Part shown: in pieces, positions 27,342 to 37,016 of the stretch | How the letters are laid out: every line of letters begins with the position of its first letter | Numbering within the stretch: position 1 is the first letter of the stretch | NCBI GenBank assembly: GCA_031549885.1 | Contig: JAVBPD010000071.1 | Coordinates: 1-64,000, forward strand | Direction of reading: 5' to 3' | DNA length: 64,000 nucleotides | DNA from: WQUF01 sp031549885 | GTDB lineage: Bacteria; Bacillota; Clostridia; Clostridiales; Clostridiaceae | The notes under the pieces: model-generated | Database searches by the model: none | Told to the model about the DNA's origin: nothing | The model's input: only the letters and a program-made list of their open reading frames with translations | Position numbers and translations under genes: made by a program

Positions 27342-28700
27342 TTATACTTTAGAAGCATACTTTTTAATCTCATCTATAAGTGCAGCTTTATCAGGAATTA
27401 TAGAAATCCATTTTACATCTCCATTGATGCACATAGTAGGCAAATTTGTTATTCCTGCCTTTTTGGCACGGGCAATATTTTCTTTAATTGTATACTTATA
27501 TTCCACATAATCTGCTATATCTTTAATCTCATCATAAATGTCTGCCACACTTTTTACCATATAAGTACAAGCTGCGCAAGTATCTGAATCCAGTGTAAAA
27601 AGCTCAATTAAAACTTTATCTCTATTTGCATAATCAGGAAGCTCTATCTCTATATCATCTTCTGCTAAATCATAATTCTCAACCATCTTTCTGCAATCAT
27701 CTGTATGCTTTACAGCCTGACTTGCAGCAATGGTATTTTCTATAGGAGTAGCATAAGGCATGTCACAGCCAGGGCTTACAATAAAGTTATGGTGGTCTAC
27801 ACTATCTATAAGTTCAATAACACTTTTCATGTTATCTTGTTGATTTCCAAGGAGCATAATCCTTGTAAGAGGTATATTTCCGCCAATGGTTATATTGTAT
27901 TTATCTGTTATTTCTTTAGCCTTTTTTAAATTTACATTTTCATCTACTGATATAGAATCTGGATAAGTGTTGCACATAACCTCAATTTGACGAGTAGCAT
28001 TGCCACAAACAAAGAAAGACGAATAAGCTTCTCTGCTTCTTATATAATCAAAAACCCCTTTAAAGGAATCTGATAACATATTTTGAAAATGCTTAGGTGA
28101 TATCTGACTTACTAAAGGATCTACCACTGCAATAACATCAGCCCCAGCATCAATATAGAGCTCAGACATTTTAACGCATACTTTTGCACAAAATTCTACA
28201 AGTTCTTTAACATAAGCAGGATCATTTTTCATATCTGCAAAAATGGCGCTTCCACGCAAATGAGAAGCTAAAGTAAAAGGTCCACAAATAAGCCCATAAA
28301 GTGCTACTGATTCTCCTATTTGTTTTTCAAGCATTTTTGTAACATCTAAGATTATAGGAATTCTGCCAGAACTTTTTGTAGGTATTTTGCATTCACATGG
28401 AATTATCTTTTCAGAGGCTAGAGGATGACCAATTACTGAAGGTGGATTTTCTTCTGACCACATGATTTCACATCCTAATATCTCAGCCTCTATTTGCAGA
28501 TCAAAAACCACTGGCATACCATCAGGAACATATAATTTATGAACCTCTAATAAAGACTCAAACAGCTTATTTCTATCTGTTAACACATCATGAGCTGAAT
28601 AGCCTTTTAATTTACCTGCATGAACTCCAGCAAATGGCACCCATGGAATGTCTTTTGTTTTTTCATGTCTTAATGCTTGTAATACTAATTCTTTGCTCAA
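27342..28700 (-). CDS. UroD-family (MtaA/MtbA-like) methyltransferase fused to a thioredoxin-like domain
   Basis: Residues about 1-345 form a uroporphyrinogen-decarboxylase-like methyltransferase of the MtaA/MtbA group, which take methyl from or to corrinoid proteins using zinc bound by HxC and a later Cys. Here the Cys are present (232 in FFVCGN and 312 in SPGCDMP) but the His position is Phe 230. Residues about 360-452 form a thioredoxin-like domain with C375-A-A-C378 and a cis-Pro motif (NLPTMCIN). The start is TTG with GGGGG upstream. It probably handles the methyl transfer from the corrinoid protein; bacteria lacking coenzyme M need another acceptor, unknown here. It could instead be a second substrate-side methyltransferase. 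Confidence 0.82.
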   Translation of the reverse strand: MSKELVLQALRHEKTKDIPWVPFAGVHAGKLKGYSAHDVLTDRNKLFESLLEVHKLYVPDGMPVVFDLQIEAEILGCEIMWSEENPPSVIGHPLASEKIIPCECKIPTKSSGRIPIILDVTKMLEKQIGESVALYGLICGPFTLASHLRGSAIFADMKNDPAYVKELVEFCAKVCVKMSELYIDAGADVIAVVDPLVSQISPKHFQNMLSDSFKGVFDYIRSREAYSSFFVCGNATRQIEVMCNTYPDSISVDENVNLKKAKEITDKYNITIGGNIPLTRIMLLGNQQDNMKSVIELIDSVDHHNFIVSPGCDMPYATPIENTIAASQAVKHTDDCRKMVENYDLAEDDIEIELPDYANRDKVLIELFTLDSDTCAACTYMVKSVADIYDEIKDIADYVEYKYTIKENIARAKKAGITNLPTMCINGDVKWISIIPDKAALIDEIKKYASKV

Positions 28701-28712
28701 TGTAATAACCCC

Positions 28713-30074
28713 CTAAATGTTTATATTTTCATATACCTTATTTACTACGACCTTTGCAGCGCTCTTTACCTTATCTTCATCAATTCCTGTTAACTTTCCA
28801 TCTTTATAAACGACCTTGCCATTTATCATAGTCATATAAACTGTTTTGCCATATCCCACAGTAGCTAAAAATGAAGCTGGATCTAGCAGAGCTCCAACAT
28901 GTTCCAATTTATCCACATCTATCATAAATAAATCTGCAGCTTTCCCAACCTCTAAAGACCCTATATCGTTTCTTCCAAGCACTTGAGCACTTCCCACAGT
29001 AGCAAGCTTTAGCATTTCATATCCAGTTGGAGATGTTTTGCTATTATTCATTCTATGAAGCAAGTAAGCAGTCCTAATATCTGCCATAAGGTTTGATGCA
29101 TCATTGCTTCCTGAACCATCCACTGCAAGACCTACAGGCACACCTAGCTTAAGCATCAAAGGAACCTTACAAATCCCTGAAGAAAGTTTCATATTGGAAA
29201 CTGGATTATGTGCAACTCCTGTTTTAGTTTTAGCAAGAACTAAAACTTCATCATCTGTAAAATGTATCCCATGAGCAAACCATACATCTTCCCCAAGCCA
29301 GCCACATTCCTCAGCCCATTTAAGTGGACGCATGCCATAGACCTCAAGACAATAATTCTCTTCATCTATGGTTTCACACAAATGAGTATGTAACCTAACA
29401 CCTTTACTCCTTGCAAGTTTAGCCGATTCTACCATTATTTCTGTATCTACAGAAAAAGGTGAACAAGGGGCAACTGCTACTTGTCTCATAGAAAATTTTT
29501 CATAGTCGTGATATTTATTAATTAACCTCTCACAATCCATCAATGTCTCTTCACAGGTTTCCACAAGATCATCTGGAGGGAGTCCTCCTTGTTTTATTCC
29601 TCTATTAAAACTGCTTCGTCCTGCATGAAATCGTATTCCAAGCTCACCTGCTGCTTCAAACTGCCTATCTATTAGATCTTTTGCTTCCTTTTTAGGAAAA
29701 GCAAAATGCTGGTCAAACATAGTAGTGCCGCCATATTTGATAAATTCACTCATTGCAACCATAGAAGAATAGTAAACAAATTCAGAGTTCACCTTTAACC
29801 AAACATTGTATAGATATTTTAGCCAGTCAAATAATTCAGATGATTGAATAGAAGGTATATTCCTTGTAAAAGCTTGGAGCATGTGGTGATGGGTATTCAC
29901 AAGGCCAGGATAGATGAATTTTCCTTTTGCATCTATTACTTCTGCTCCTTCTTTTTCTATGTCTTTACCCATTTTTATAATTTCTTTACCATCTACTAAA
30001 ATGTCAGCATCATACAAAATACTGTCTTTTGAATCGCAAGTTATTATACATTGTGCATTTTTAAATAAGATCAT
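28713..30074 (-). CDS. Amidohydrolase, 8-oxoguanine deaminase-like
   Basis: This metal-dependent deaminase belongs to the amidohydrolase superfamily. Metal-binding residues are visible: THHH (His 62/64), LHTHLCE (His 229/231), AHGIH (His 268) and VDGSGSND (Asp 319). The stretches SSELFDWLKYLYNVW, GGLPPDD and APCSPFSVD match the 8-oxoguanine deaminase/hydroxyatrazine-type subgroup rather than guanine deaminase. Known members convert 8-oxoguanine to urate. As first gene of the leftward operon, divergent from a xanthine-dehydrogenase set, it likely deaminates an oxidised purine. Isoxanthopterin or another heterocycle is an alternative. Confidence 0.83.
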   Translation of the reverse strand: MILFKNAQCIITCDSKDSILYDADILVDGKEIIKMGKDIEKEGAEVIDAKGKFIYPGLVNTHHHMLQAFTRNIPSIQSSELFDWLKYLYNVWLKVNSEFVYYSSMVAMSEFIKYGGTTMFDQHFAFPKKEAKDLIDRQFEAAGELGIRFHAGRSSFNRGIKQGGLPPDDLVETCEETLMDCERLINKYHDYEKFSMRQVAVAPCSPFSVDTEIMVESAKLARSKGVRLHTHLCETIDEENYCLEVYGMRPLKWAEECGWLGEDVWFAHGIHFTDDEVLVLAKTKTGVAHNPVSNMKLSSGICKVPLMLKLGVPVGLAVDGSGSNDASNLMADIRTAYLLHRMNNSKTSPTGYEMLKLATVGSAQVLGRNDIGSLEVGKAADLFMIDVDKLEHVGALLDPASFLATVGYGKTVYMTMINGKVVYKDGKLTGIDEDKVKSAAKVVVNKVYENINI

Positions 30075-30781
30075 AAAATCCTCCTTAATGCATTCTATGT
30101 TAAGGGTAAAATTGCAATAAATTATAATACACTATAAAATAAAAAATTTAATTAATAATATATTATAAAAATAGTATTTTTTTTAAATTATTATATATTA
30201 AAAATATCATATCATACAATTATAATTAATGCATAGTGGTTACCATTTGTAATAAGTTACAAAATTATCAGACCTATGATTTTGACTTTATATCATTACT
30301 GAGATAATATTTAATTGAATGATGAAAAAATTAATTTTTCATCTAATAATTTTAAAATTATATTTTGTAGAAAATAGGTGAAATCGTTTATAAAGCGCTT
30401 ATAATCAGTACAATACGCAAAAAAGAATTAATCCCATCTTTTAATATTTATCGATTGTACATTTTTACAATGAATAATCGTTCTTTTATTTAAGAATCCA
30501 ATCTATGTTATTAAAAATGTAAAGTCTACTATATGTAAAAAAATCTAAAATTCATATCTTTGTTTTTTAAATTAGAATATATCTTTGTTTAAAATTACAA
30601 ATATTATTTTTAGTTTTATTTATTTTTGTGCAATTTTCCAAAAATAAATATTTTTTATATAACTAATAATAAATTCAAATATAAATTAACTGAAAACGTT
30701 ATAGAATTTGATTTTAATTTTATATATAATATTTTTTAAGACACTATAAAAATTAAAATAAGATAATTTTAATAAAGTGAG
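30075..30781. promoter_or_regulatory. 0.7-kb divergent control region
   Basis: This gene-free AT-rich region must carry both divergent promoters. I see a perfect palindrome GATGAAAAA/TTTTTCATC at 30321-30343, an inverted repeat ATTGTA/TACAAT at 30464-30481, and two sequences resembling catabolite-control (cre) sites. These are TGAAATCGTTTATA at 30379-30392 (one mismatch to the usual consensus) and TGAAAACGTTATAG at 30691-30704 (two mismatches). No B12 box, purine riboswitch or T-box is recognisable. No promoter could be assigned with confidence. Confidence 0.5.
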
Positions 30782-30796
30782 GTGAAAATTGCAAAT

Positions 30797-33064
30797 TTGA
30801 AAGATAAATATATTGGTAAAAGCATACCTCGTGTAGATGGCGTTGGAAAGGTCACTGGAGAAGCTAAATATGTTGGTGATTTATATCTGCCAGGAATGTT
30901 ATATGGTAAAATATTTCACTCTACAATTGCTCATGGCATCATTGAAAAAATAAATACTGATAAAGCCAAAGCGCTAAAAGGAGTCGCAGCTGTCTTAACA
31001 TATGAAGATGTGCCTAATATAAAATTTACAACTTGCGGTCATCCTCTTCCCAATGATACTCCTCTAGACTCTCTTATACTAGGTAAAAAGATTAGATATT
31101 ATGGAGAACCAATTGCTCTTGTTGCTGCAGAAAGCTTAGAAATAGCTGAAGAAGCCTTAAAACTAATAGAAGTTACTTATAACATACTCCCTGCATATTT
31201 CACAATAGATGAAGCATCTGACCTTAATGCTATTGAAATACATGAGAATACAAAAAACATAGCCGATTCATCGAGCTATATCATAGGCAATCCTGACAAA
31301 GCCTTTGCTGAAGCTGATTATGTTTTTGAAGATGAAATAAATTTGCCAATTGTTGCTCATTCTCCTATTGAAAATTTTGTTTCTTTAGCATATTTAGATG
31401 ATTTAGGAGATTTAGTTATACACAGCTGCAATCAGTCACCAAACATACTTAGACGTATTCTTGCATTTGCACTGAATATGCCAATTAGTAAAGTGAGAAT
31501 AATAAAGACGTTAATAGGTGGTGGGTTTGGTGGAAAACAAGAACCTGTACATGAACAGCTTAACGCAGTTTTAACACTTGCCACAAGAAAACCTGTGAAA
31601 CTAGAATATACCAGAGAAGAAACCATTTCAATCACTAGAACAAGGCATTCCATGATTTTTAAAATAAAAACTGGTCTCACAAAAGATGGCCGTTTTATTG
31701 CAAGAGAATTAAATGTTAAATCCAATACTGGAGCATATAGTGGTCATGGACATAGCGTATGTGGTAATATATCTGGGCAATTTGCGGACTTCTACCCTTC
31801 AAAAAATATGCGATTCTCTGCAACTACGTACTATACAAACATTTTAACAGCAAGCGCAATGCGTGGTTATGGAATCCCTCAGCTTTGTTTTGCAACAGAA
31901 AGCCATATTGATAACATCGCTTATAAGATGAACATGGACCCTCTTGAATTAAGACGGATAAATTTTTTCCCAAAAGATTATAAAAATGAAAAACTCATCA
32001 TCAGATCCTATGCATTACCTGAAATTTTAGAGACTGGGAGAATAAAAACCCATTGGGATGAAAAAAGAAAATCCTATAAAAATCAAAGCTCTACTGTTAA
32101 AAAAGGCATTGGTGTTGCTTTCTTTAGCTATAAACAAAACACTTATAATCATGGCGTTGAACTTGCAAGCGCAAGGGTAACTGTTAATGAAGATGGCACT
32201 GTTTACCTTGGTATTGGAGCTTGTGAAATAGGTCAAGGTTCTGATACTGTGCTATCTCAAATTGCAGCATCGACTTTAGGAGTAAGCATTGAAAATATAA
32301 AGATTCCTCCCATCGATACAGCCTATTCTCCTTTTGATTTAGGAGCTTATGCTTCAAGGCAAACTACACTTGCAGGAATTGCCGTAAAAAAAGCATCTCT
32401 TTTTTGTAAACAAGACTTGATACAACTTGCTTCAAAGATGCTTTTAAGAGATTCATCAAGGCTTGATATAGAAGATGACTTTATCTTTGATACCCTTTCA
32501 GGTGAAAAGCTCATTGGCGTAAAAGATGTTGCAGAAAAAACATACTACAACATGGATAATCCTCGAACTATTGTACATGAAGCTACAGCAAATCCTGATG
32601 TCAATGCTCAATCTACAGGTGCTACATTTGCTGAAGTTGCTGTAGATACTAAAACTGGCAGAGTAGAAGTTATTAATCTTGTTGCAATTATGGATTCAGG
32701 CAAGATAATAAATCCTGTACTAGCAGAGGGTCAGGTTTTAGGAGGGCATGTTATGTCATTTGGCTATGGGCTTATGGAGCAAATTTTAATCGATCCTAAA
32801 ACTGGCAAGGTTTTAAATGACAACCTTCTTGATTATAAAATACCTACAATGGCAGATACTCCTCCCACTGAAGTTATATTTATTGAAACTGATGAACCTT
32901 CAAGCCCGTATGGAAATAAAAGCTTAGGAGAGCCAGCTAATATACCTCCTGCTGCTGCAATAAGAAATGCAATTTTTAATGCTTTAAATATAAAGCCAAA
33001 TGAAAAGTTAAATCAGCTTCCCTTAACACCCCAAAGAATTCTGCAAGCAATTAAGGAGGTTTAA
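30797..33064 (+). CDS. xdhA: Xanthine dehydrogenase-type molybdenum-binding subunit
   Basis: This is the catalytic subunit of a molybdenum hydroxylase that adds hydroxyl to a purine-like ring using water. The N-terminal a/b hammerhead domain starts KYIGKSIPRVDGVGKVTGEA. The molybdopterin-binding region contains GGGFGGKQEP, and the C-terminal SLGEPA holds the catalytic Glu. The length (about 755) is normal for the separate subunit. The start is unclear: GTG at 30782 overlaps the ribosome site GAGGTG (30779-30784), while TTG at 30797 fits the family N-terminus but is 12 bases away. FAD and Fe-S subunit genes follow. The substrate is not decided by sequence. Confidence 0.9.
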   Translation: MKDKYIGKSIPRVDGVGKVTGEAKYVGDLYLPGMLYGKIFHSTIAHGIIEKINTDKAKALKGVAAVLTYEDVPNIKFTTCGHPLPNDTPLDSLILGKKIRYYGEPIALVAAESLEIAEEALKLIEVTYNILPAYFTIDEASDLNAIEIHENTKNIADSSSYIIGNPDKAFAEADYVFEDEINLPIVAHSPIENFVSLAYLDDLGDLVIHSCNQSPNILRRILAFALNMPISKVRIIKTLIGGGFGGKQEPVHEQLNAVLTLATRKPVKLEYTREETISITRTRHSMIFKIKTGLTKDGRFIARELNVKSNTGAYSGHGHSVCGNISGQFADFYPSKNMRFSATTYYTNILTASAMRGYGIPQLCFATESHIDNIAYKMNMDPLELRRINFFPKDYKNEKLIIRSYALPEILETGRIKTHWDEKRKSYKNQSSTVKKGIGVAFFSYKQNTYNHGVELASARVTVNEDGTVYLGIGACEIGQGSDTVLSQIAASTLGVSIENIKIPPIDTAYSPFDLGAYASRQTTLAGIAVKKASLFCKQDLIQLASKMLLRDSSRLDIEDDFIFDTLSGEKLIGVKDVAEKTYYNMDNPRTIVHEATANPDVNAQSTGATFAEVAVDTKTGRVEVINLVAIMDSGKIINPVLAEGQVLGGHVMSFGYGLMEQILIDPKTGKVLNDNLLDYKIPTMADTPPTEVIFIETDEPSSPYGNKSLGEPANIPPAAAIRNAIFNALNIKPNEKLNQLPLTPQRILQAIKEV

Positions 33065-33065
33065 A

Positions 33066-33944
33066 ATGTTTAGAATAGATGAAATATTAAAGCCGTCTTC
33101 ACTATCAGAAGCTTTAAACATGCTTTCAAATGATAAAAAAACAAAAATAATTGCTGGTGGAACTGATCTTCTTATAAAAATGCGCCATAATAACCTCATT
33201 ATTTCTAGACTTTTAAGCCTCCAAAACATTGAAGAGCTTAAAAGCATTGGGTGGGAAGATGGTAAATTTTTTATTGGAAGTTCTGTAACCTTTTCTAATT
33301 TAGCTGAAAATGAAGATGTTAAAGAAGGCTTTTTAATACTAAAACAAGCAGCTCTTTCCATGGGTGGTCCACAGGTTAGAAATGCTGCAACCATTGGAGG
33401 AAATATTTGCAACGGTACTACTTCTGCTGATTCTGCTCCTGCACTTTTTGCTCTTGATGCACAGCTCTTATTAAAAAGCAAAGATAATTTTAGAATTGTA
33501 AATATTATGGATTTTTATAAGGGTCCTGGACTTGTGGACATAAGCGATACAGAAATTCTCACTAAGTTTATTTTAAATCCACCTAAAGGCAAATGGGGCG
33601 GCTGGTATGAAAAATTCTCTACTAGAAAGGCAATGGATATTTCTATGCTAGGTTGTGCAGTTGTGCTCTCAGTTTCAGAGAATACCATAACAGATGCCCG
33701 CATAGCTTTAGGAGTTGCAGCGCCTACTCCCATAAGATGTAAACAAGCTGAAGATATAGCAACAGGTAAGGGTTTAAGCGAAGATAAATTAAACAAAATA
33801 AGTCACGCGGCACTTTTACAATCTGCTCCTCGCACATCTTGGCGTGCTTCTAAGGAGTTTAGATCAGATATTATCATTGAGCTAGTAAAAAGATGCGTAG
33901 AGAATGCCTATAAGAAAGCAGGTGGTGTTTATGATCAGGCTTAA
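33066..33944 (+). CDS. xdhB: Xanthine dehydrogenase-type FAD-binding subunit
   Basis: This is the electron-transferring FAD subunit of the molybdenum hydroxylase. The FAD_binding_5 domain has IIAGGTDLLIKM (about 30-41) and NAATIGGNICNGTTSADS (about 107-124), the usual flavin-binding patterns. The CO dehydrogenase flavoprotein C-terminal domain follows from about 180. It starts one base after the previous stop behind an AAGGAGG site and overlaps the [2Fe-2S] subunit gene by 14 bp. Confidence 0.92.
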   Translation: MFRIDEILKPSSLSEALNMLSNDKKTKIIAGGTDLLIKMRHNNLIISRLLSLQNIEELKSIGWEDGKFFIGSSVTFSNLAENEDVKEGFLILKQAALSMGGPQVRNAATIGGNICNGTTSADSAPALFALDAQLLLKSKDNFRIVNIMDFYKGPGLVDISDTEILTKFILNPPKGKWGGWYEKFSTRKAMDISMLGCAVVLSVSENTITDARIALGVAAPTPIRCKQAEDIATGKGLSEDKLNKISHAALLQSAPRTSWRASKEFRSDIIIELVKRCVENAYKKAGGVYDQA

Positions 33945-34392
33945 TTGTACTTTAAATTTTAAACCACTTTCCATAGATATAGAGCCAGGAGAAACACTTT
34001 TAGAAATGCTCCGAGAAAGGCTCTACCTTACTGGTACAAAAAAAGGCTGTGAAGTTGGAGAATGCGGAGCTTGTACAGTATTAATTGATGATGTTCCTTA
34101 TGATTCTTGTATTTATCTTGCTACACTTGCAGAAGGTAAAAATATTACAACAATAGAAGGTTTAGCAACTGATGGCAAACTTTCATCATTGCAAGAAGCT
34201 TTTCTTACTGAAGGAGCAGTTCAATGCGGATACTGTTCTCCAGGGGTTATTTTAACAGCTCATGCCCTTTTATTAAAGAATAAAAAACCTAATATAGAAG
34301 AAATAAAGCGAGAGCTTTCTGGAAATATGTGTCGATGTGGCGCATACACAAATATTATACGTGCAATACAAAAGGTTGCAGAATCCAAATAA
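33931..34392 (+). CDS. xdhC: Xanthine dehydrogenase-type [2Fe-2S] subunit
   Basis: This small subunit carries two [2Fe-2S] clusters. The plant-ferredoxin-type cluster is in GCEVGECGACTV with a fourth Cys downstream. The second is in QCGYCSPG with NMCRCGAY. About 153 residues, the family length. Start ATG at 33931 follows GGTGG (33921-33925) by five bases; the ATG at 33904 has no such site. It completes the three-subunit enzyme. Confidence 0.92.
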   Translation: MIRLNCTLNFKPLSIDIEPGETLLEMLRERLYLTGTKKGCEVGECGACTVLIDDVPYDSCIYLATLAEGKNITTIEGLATDGKLSSLQEAFLTEGAVQCGYCSPGVILTAHALLLKNKKPNIEEIKRELSGNMCRCGAYTNIIRAIQKVAESK

Positions 34393-34409
34393 TTTAACGG
34401 AAAGAAGTG

Positions 34410-35936
34410 ATGACGCTGGAGCCGATTTTAGAAATGAGAGGCATTACAAAACGATTCCCTGGAGTAATTGCAAATGAAAATGTAAATATGGTTGTTTACC
34501 CTGGGGAAATACATGCACTTTTAGGGGAAAACGGAGCTGGTAAAAGCACCCTTATGAGCGTTTTAACTGGGCTCTATCATCCTGATGAAGGTGAAATTAT
34601 CTACAAGGGAAAGAAGGTTTCTTTTAAATCACCTAAAGATGCCGTGGAATTAGGCATTGGAATGGTGTATCAACACTTCCGTTTAGTTGATTCTCATACA
34701 GTAACAGAAAATATACTCTTAGGTCAATTAAAAAATCGTTTTTTTCTTAATATTAATGAGCTTCATAAAAAAGTTGAAAATTTTTCAAAGCAATATGGAT
34801 TAGAGGTTCAAGCAAGTGCTAAAATTTGGCAGCTATCTGTAGGAGAACAACAAAGAGTGGAAATTGTTAAGCTTTTATACCGTGGAACAGAAGTTTTAAT
34901 TTTAGATGAACCAACTGCAGTCCTAACCCCTCAAGAGGTTAAAGAGCTATTTAAAAATATAAGGACCATGGCTTCAAATGGAAAAGCTGTCATAATAATA
35001 ACTCATAAGCTTTATGAAGTTATGGAAGTGGCTGACTGGATCACCGTACTAAGAAACGGAAAAGCTGTAGGAAACCTGAAAAAAACTGAAACAAATAGAG
35101 ATGAACTGACTTATTTAATGGTGGGAAGAGAAATATTAAATAAAAGAATTTTAGTTAAATCTAATTTCACTAAAGATGTTTTAAAACTTGATAAGCTAGT
35201 CGTTAAAAATGATAAGGGCCTTAATGCTTTAAATTCTTTTTCTCTTACTGTAAATGGCGGCGAAATCTTAGGTATTGCAGGAGTCGCTGGAAATGGTCAA
35301 AAAGAACTTAGTGAAGTTATTTCAGGTCTTAGAGATGTGGATTCTGGCAGTATAACTTTACTTGGAAAAGATATAACCAACGCTTCACCTAGAACAATTA
35401 TTAAAGATGGTTTATCTTTAATACCAGAAAATCGCATGGAAATGGGACTTGTTGGTGATATGAATATAACTGAAAACATGATGCTTAAAAAATTTCAAGA
35501 TCATGAATATAACCATATTGGTTTTTTAAATTATAAAAAAGCAGAAGGCTGGGCTCTAGAGTTAATTAAGGATTTTGACATTAAGACAACTGGCCTTAAC
35601 TATCCAATAAAATCAATGTCTGGTGGAAATCAGCAAAAATTGCTTTTAAGCAGGGAAATATCCCAAGAACCACTTCTTATCATTGCTTCTTACCCTTCTA
35701 GGGGCCTTGACATTGGAGCCACTGAAACAGTTCAAAAATTGCTTTTAGAGCAGCGCAAAAAGGGTGTAGCTATTATACTTATTTCTGAAGATCTTGAAGA
35801 GATATTTAAGCTTTCTGACCGAGTTGCTGTACTTTATGCAGGTAAGCTCATGGGCATTGTACCAGGAGATGAAGTCACATTTGAGGGCATTGGAAAAATG
35901 ATGCTTGGAGTATCTCAAGAAGAGGTGGTAATATGA
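34410..35936 (+). CDS. BMP-type nucleoside/purine ABC importer, duplicated ATP-binding protein
   Basis: This protein contains two ABC domains, as in sugar and nucleoside importers of the YufO/NupB/RbsA group. The first has Walker A GENGAGKST, signature LSVGE and Walker B LILDEP. The second (from about 255) has a degenerate P-loop (GVAGNGQKE) and MSGGNQQK signature, normal for this type. Start ATG at 34410, with GGAAAG upstream; a GTG lies three bases before. It follows xdhC by 17 bp, so import is coupled to the hydroxylase. Confidence 0.9.
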   Translation: MTLEPILEMRGITKRFPGVIANENVNMVVYPGEIHALLGENGAGKSTLMSVLTGLYHPDEGEIIYKGKKVSFKSPKDAVELGIGMVYQHFRLVDSHTVTENILLGQLKNRFFLNINELHKKVENFSKQYGLEVQASAKIWQLSVGEQQRVEIVKLLYRGTEVLILDEPTAVLTPQEVKELFKNIRTMASNGKAVIIITHKLYEVMEVADWITVLRNGKAVGNLKKTETNRDELTYLMVGREILNKRILVKSNFTKDVLKLDKLVVKNDKGLNALNSFSLTVNGGEILGIAGVAGNGQKELSEVISGLRDVDSGSITLLGKDITNASPRTIIKDGLSLIPENRMEMGLVGDMNITENMMLKKFQDHEYNHIGFLNYKKAEGWALELIKDFDIKTTGLNYPIKSMSGGNQQKLLLSREISQEPLLIIASYPSRGLDIGATETVQKLLLEQRKKGVAIILISEDLEEIFKLSDRVAVLYAGKLMGIVPGDEVTFEGIGKMMLGVSQEEVVI

Positions 35937-37015
35937 ATAAGCTGTTTAAAGTAACTAAAAGAAAAGACATACCTAAGATTTATTCCATAGTTGTTCCTAC
36001 TCTTTCAATTTTAGCTGCCCTTATCTCAGGTGCATTTTTCATGCTTTTTATGGGTTTTAATCCTATAGTAATCTATAAGGCAATGTTTACTGGATCTTTT
36101 GGATCCTTCTATGGATTTATGGAAACATTAGTCAAAGCAACGCCTCTTATGCTGTCAGGTTTAGGAGTTGCTATAGCTTTTAGAATGCAGCTATTTAACA
36201 TTGGTGCACAGGGTCAAATTTACATGGGCGCTTTTGCTGCAAGCGGAGTGGCTTTATTTTGCAATTTTATACCAGATCCATTAGTGCTTCCTGCAATGTT
36301 TTTAGCTGGTTTTATAGTTGGAGGTTTATGGGGACTTTTACCTGCAATACCTCGTGTTTTTATGAATGTAAGTGAAACCATAACTACTTTGATGTTAAAC
36401 TATGTAGCAATACTCTGGGTTGATTTTCTTGTATATGGATCATGGAAAGACCCTAAAGGTTTTAATTTTCCTCTTACTGCAATGTTTAAATCATCTGCAA
36501 CATTACCTGTATTTGTTGGCACCAGAGTTCATATGGGTCTCATTGTAGCCTTAATTGCAATGGTCATTTTATATATAGTATTCAAGAAGACTTCATGGGG
36601 TTATCAAATTTCTGTAATCGGTAACAGCAAAAGAGCAGCTGAATATTCTGGTATGAATATAAAAACCAATATTTTACTTGTAATGTTTGTATCTGGCGGT
36701 CTCTCAGGTCTTGCAGGAATGTGCGAAGTATCAGGGGTTATAGGGCGTTTACAGCATACAATAATACCTGATATAGGATATACAGCGATTATTGTTGCAT
36801 ATTTAAGCAAGTTTAACCCCATTTCAGTAGTTATAGTATCAATTTTGTTTGGTGGTATGCTTACTGGTGGCAGTGCCATCCAAGTATTAGGCCTTACCTC
36901 ACAAGTTGTTAATATACTTCAAGGTTCTATTCTCTTCTTTGTGTTAGGAGGAGAAATCCTAACTCGTTATCAAATCTCTTTTAAAAAAGAAAAGAAAAAG
37001 GAGGTAAGCATATAG
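35933..37015 (+). CDS. Nucleoside/purine ABC importer permease 1
   Basis: This is a membrane permease of the BPD_transp_2 (RbsC/YufP) family. An N-terminal cytoplasmic stretch is followed by about eight to ten membrane segments. The cytoplasmic loop VIGNSKRAAEYSGMNI is characteristic of this permease group. Its start overlaps the ATPase stop (ATGA), so the genes are coupled. The nearest characterised importers carry nucleosides; the adjoining purine enzymes agree with a purine or nucleoside substrate. Confidence 0.9.
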   Translation: MNKLFKVTKRKDIPKIYSIVVPTLSILAALISGAFFMLFMGFNPIVIYKAMFTGSFGSFYGFMETLVKATPLMLSGLGVAIAFRMQLFNIGAQGQIYMGAFAASGVALFCNFIPDPLVLPAMFLAGFIVGGLWGLLPAIPRVFMNVSETITTLMLNYVAILWVDFLVYGSWKDPKGFNFPLTAMFKSSATLPVFVGTRVHMGLIVALIAMVILYIVFKKTSWGYQISVIGNSKRAAEYSGMNIKTNILLVMFVSGGLSGLAGMCEVSGVIGRLQHTIIPDIGYTAIIVAYLSKFNPISVVIVSILFGGMLTGGSAIQVLGLTSQVVNILQGSILFFVLGGEILTRYQISFKKEKKKEVSI

Positions 37016-37016
37016 T

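Noticed and set aside
30075..30780. Cobalamin or purine riboswitch upstream of the methyltransferase/xdh genes
   Set aside because: I looked for a B12 box and for the conserved purine-aptamer loops on both strands and did not see them.
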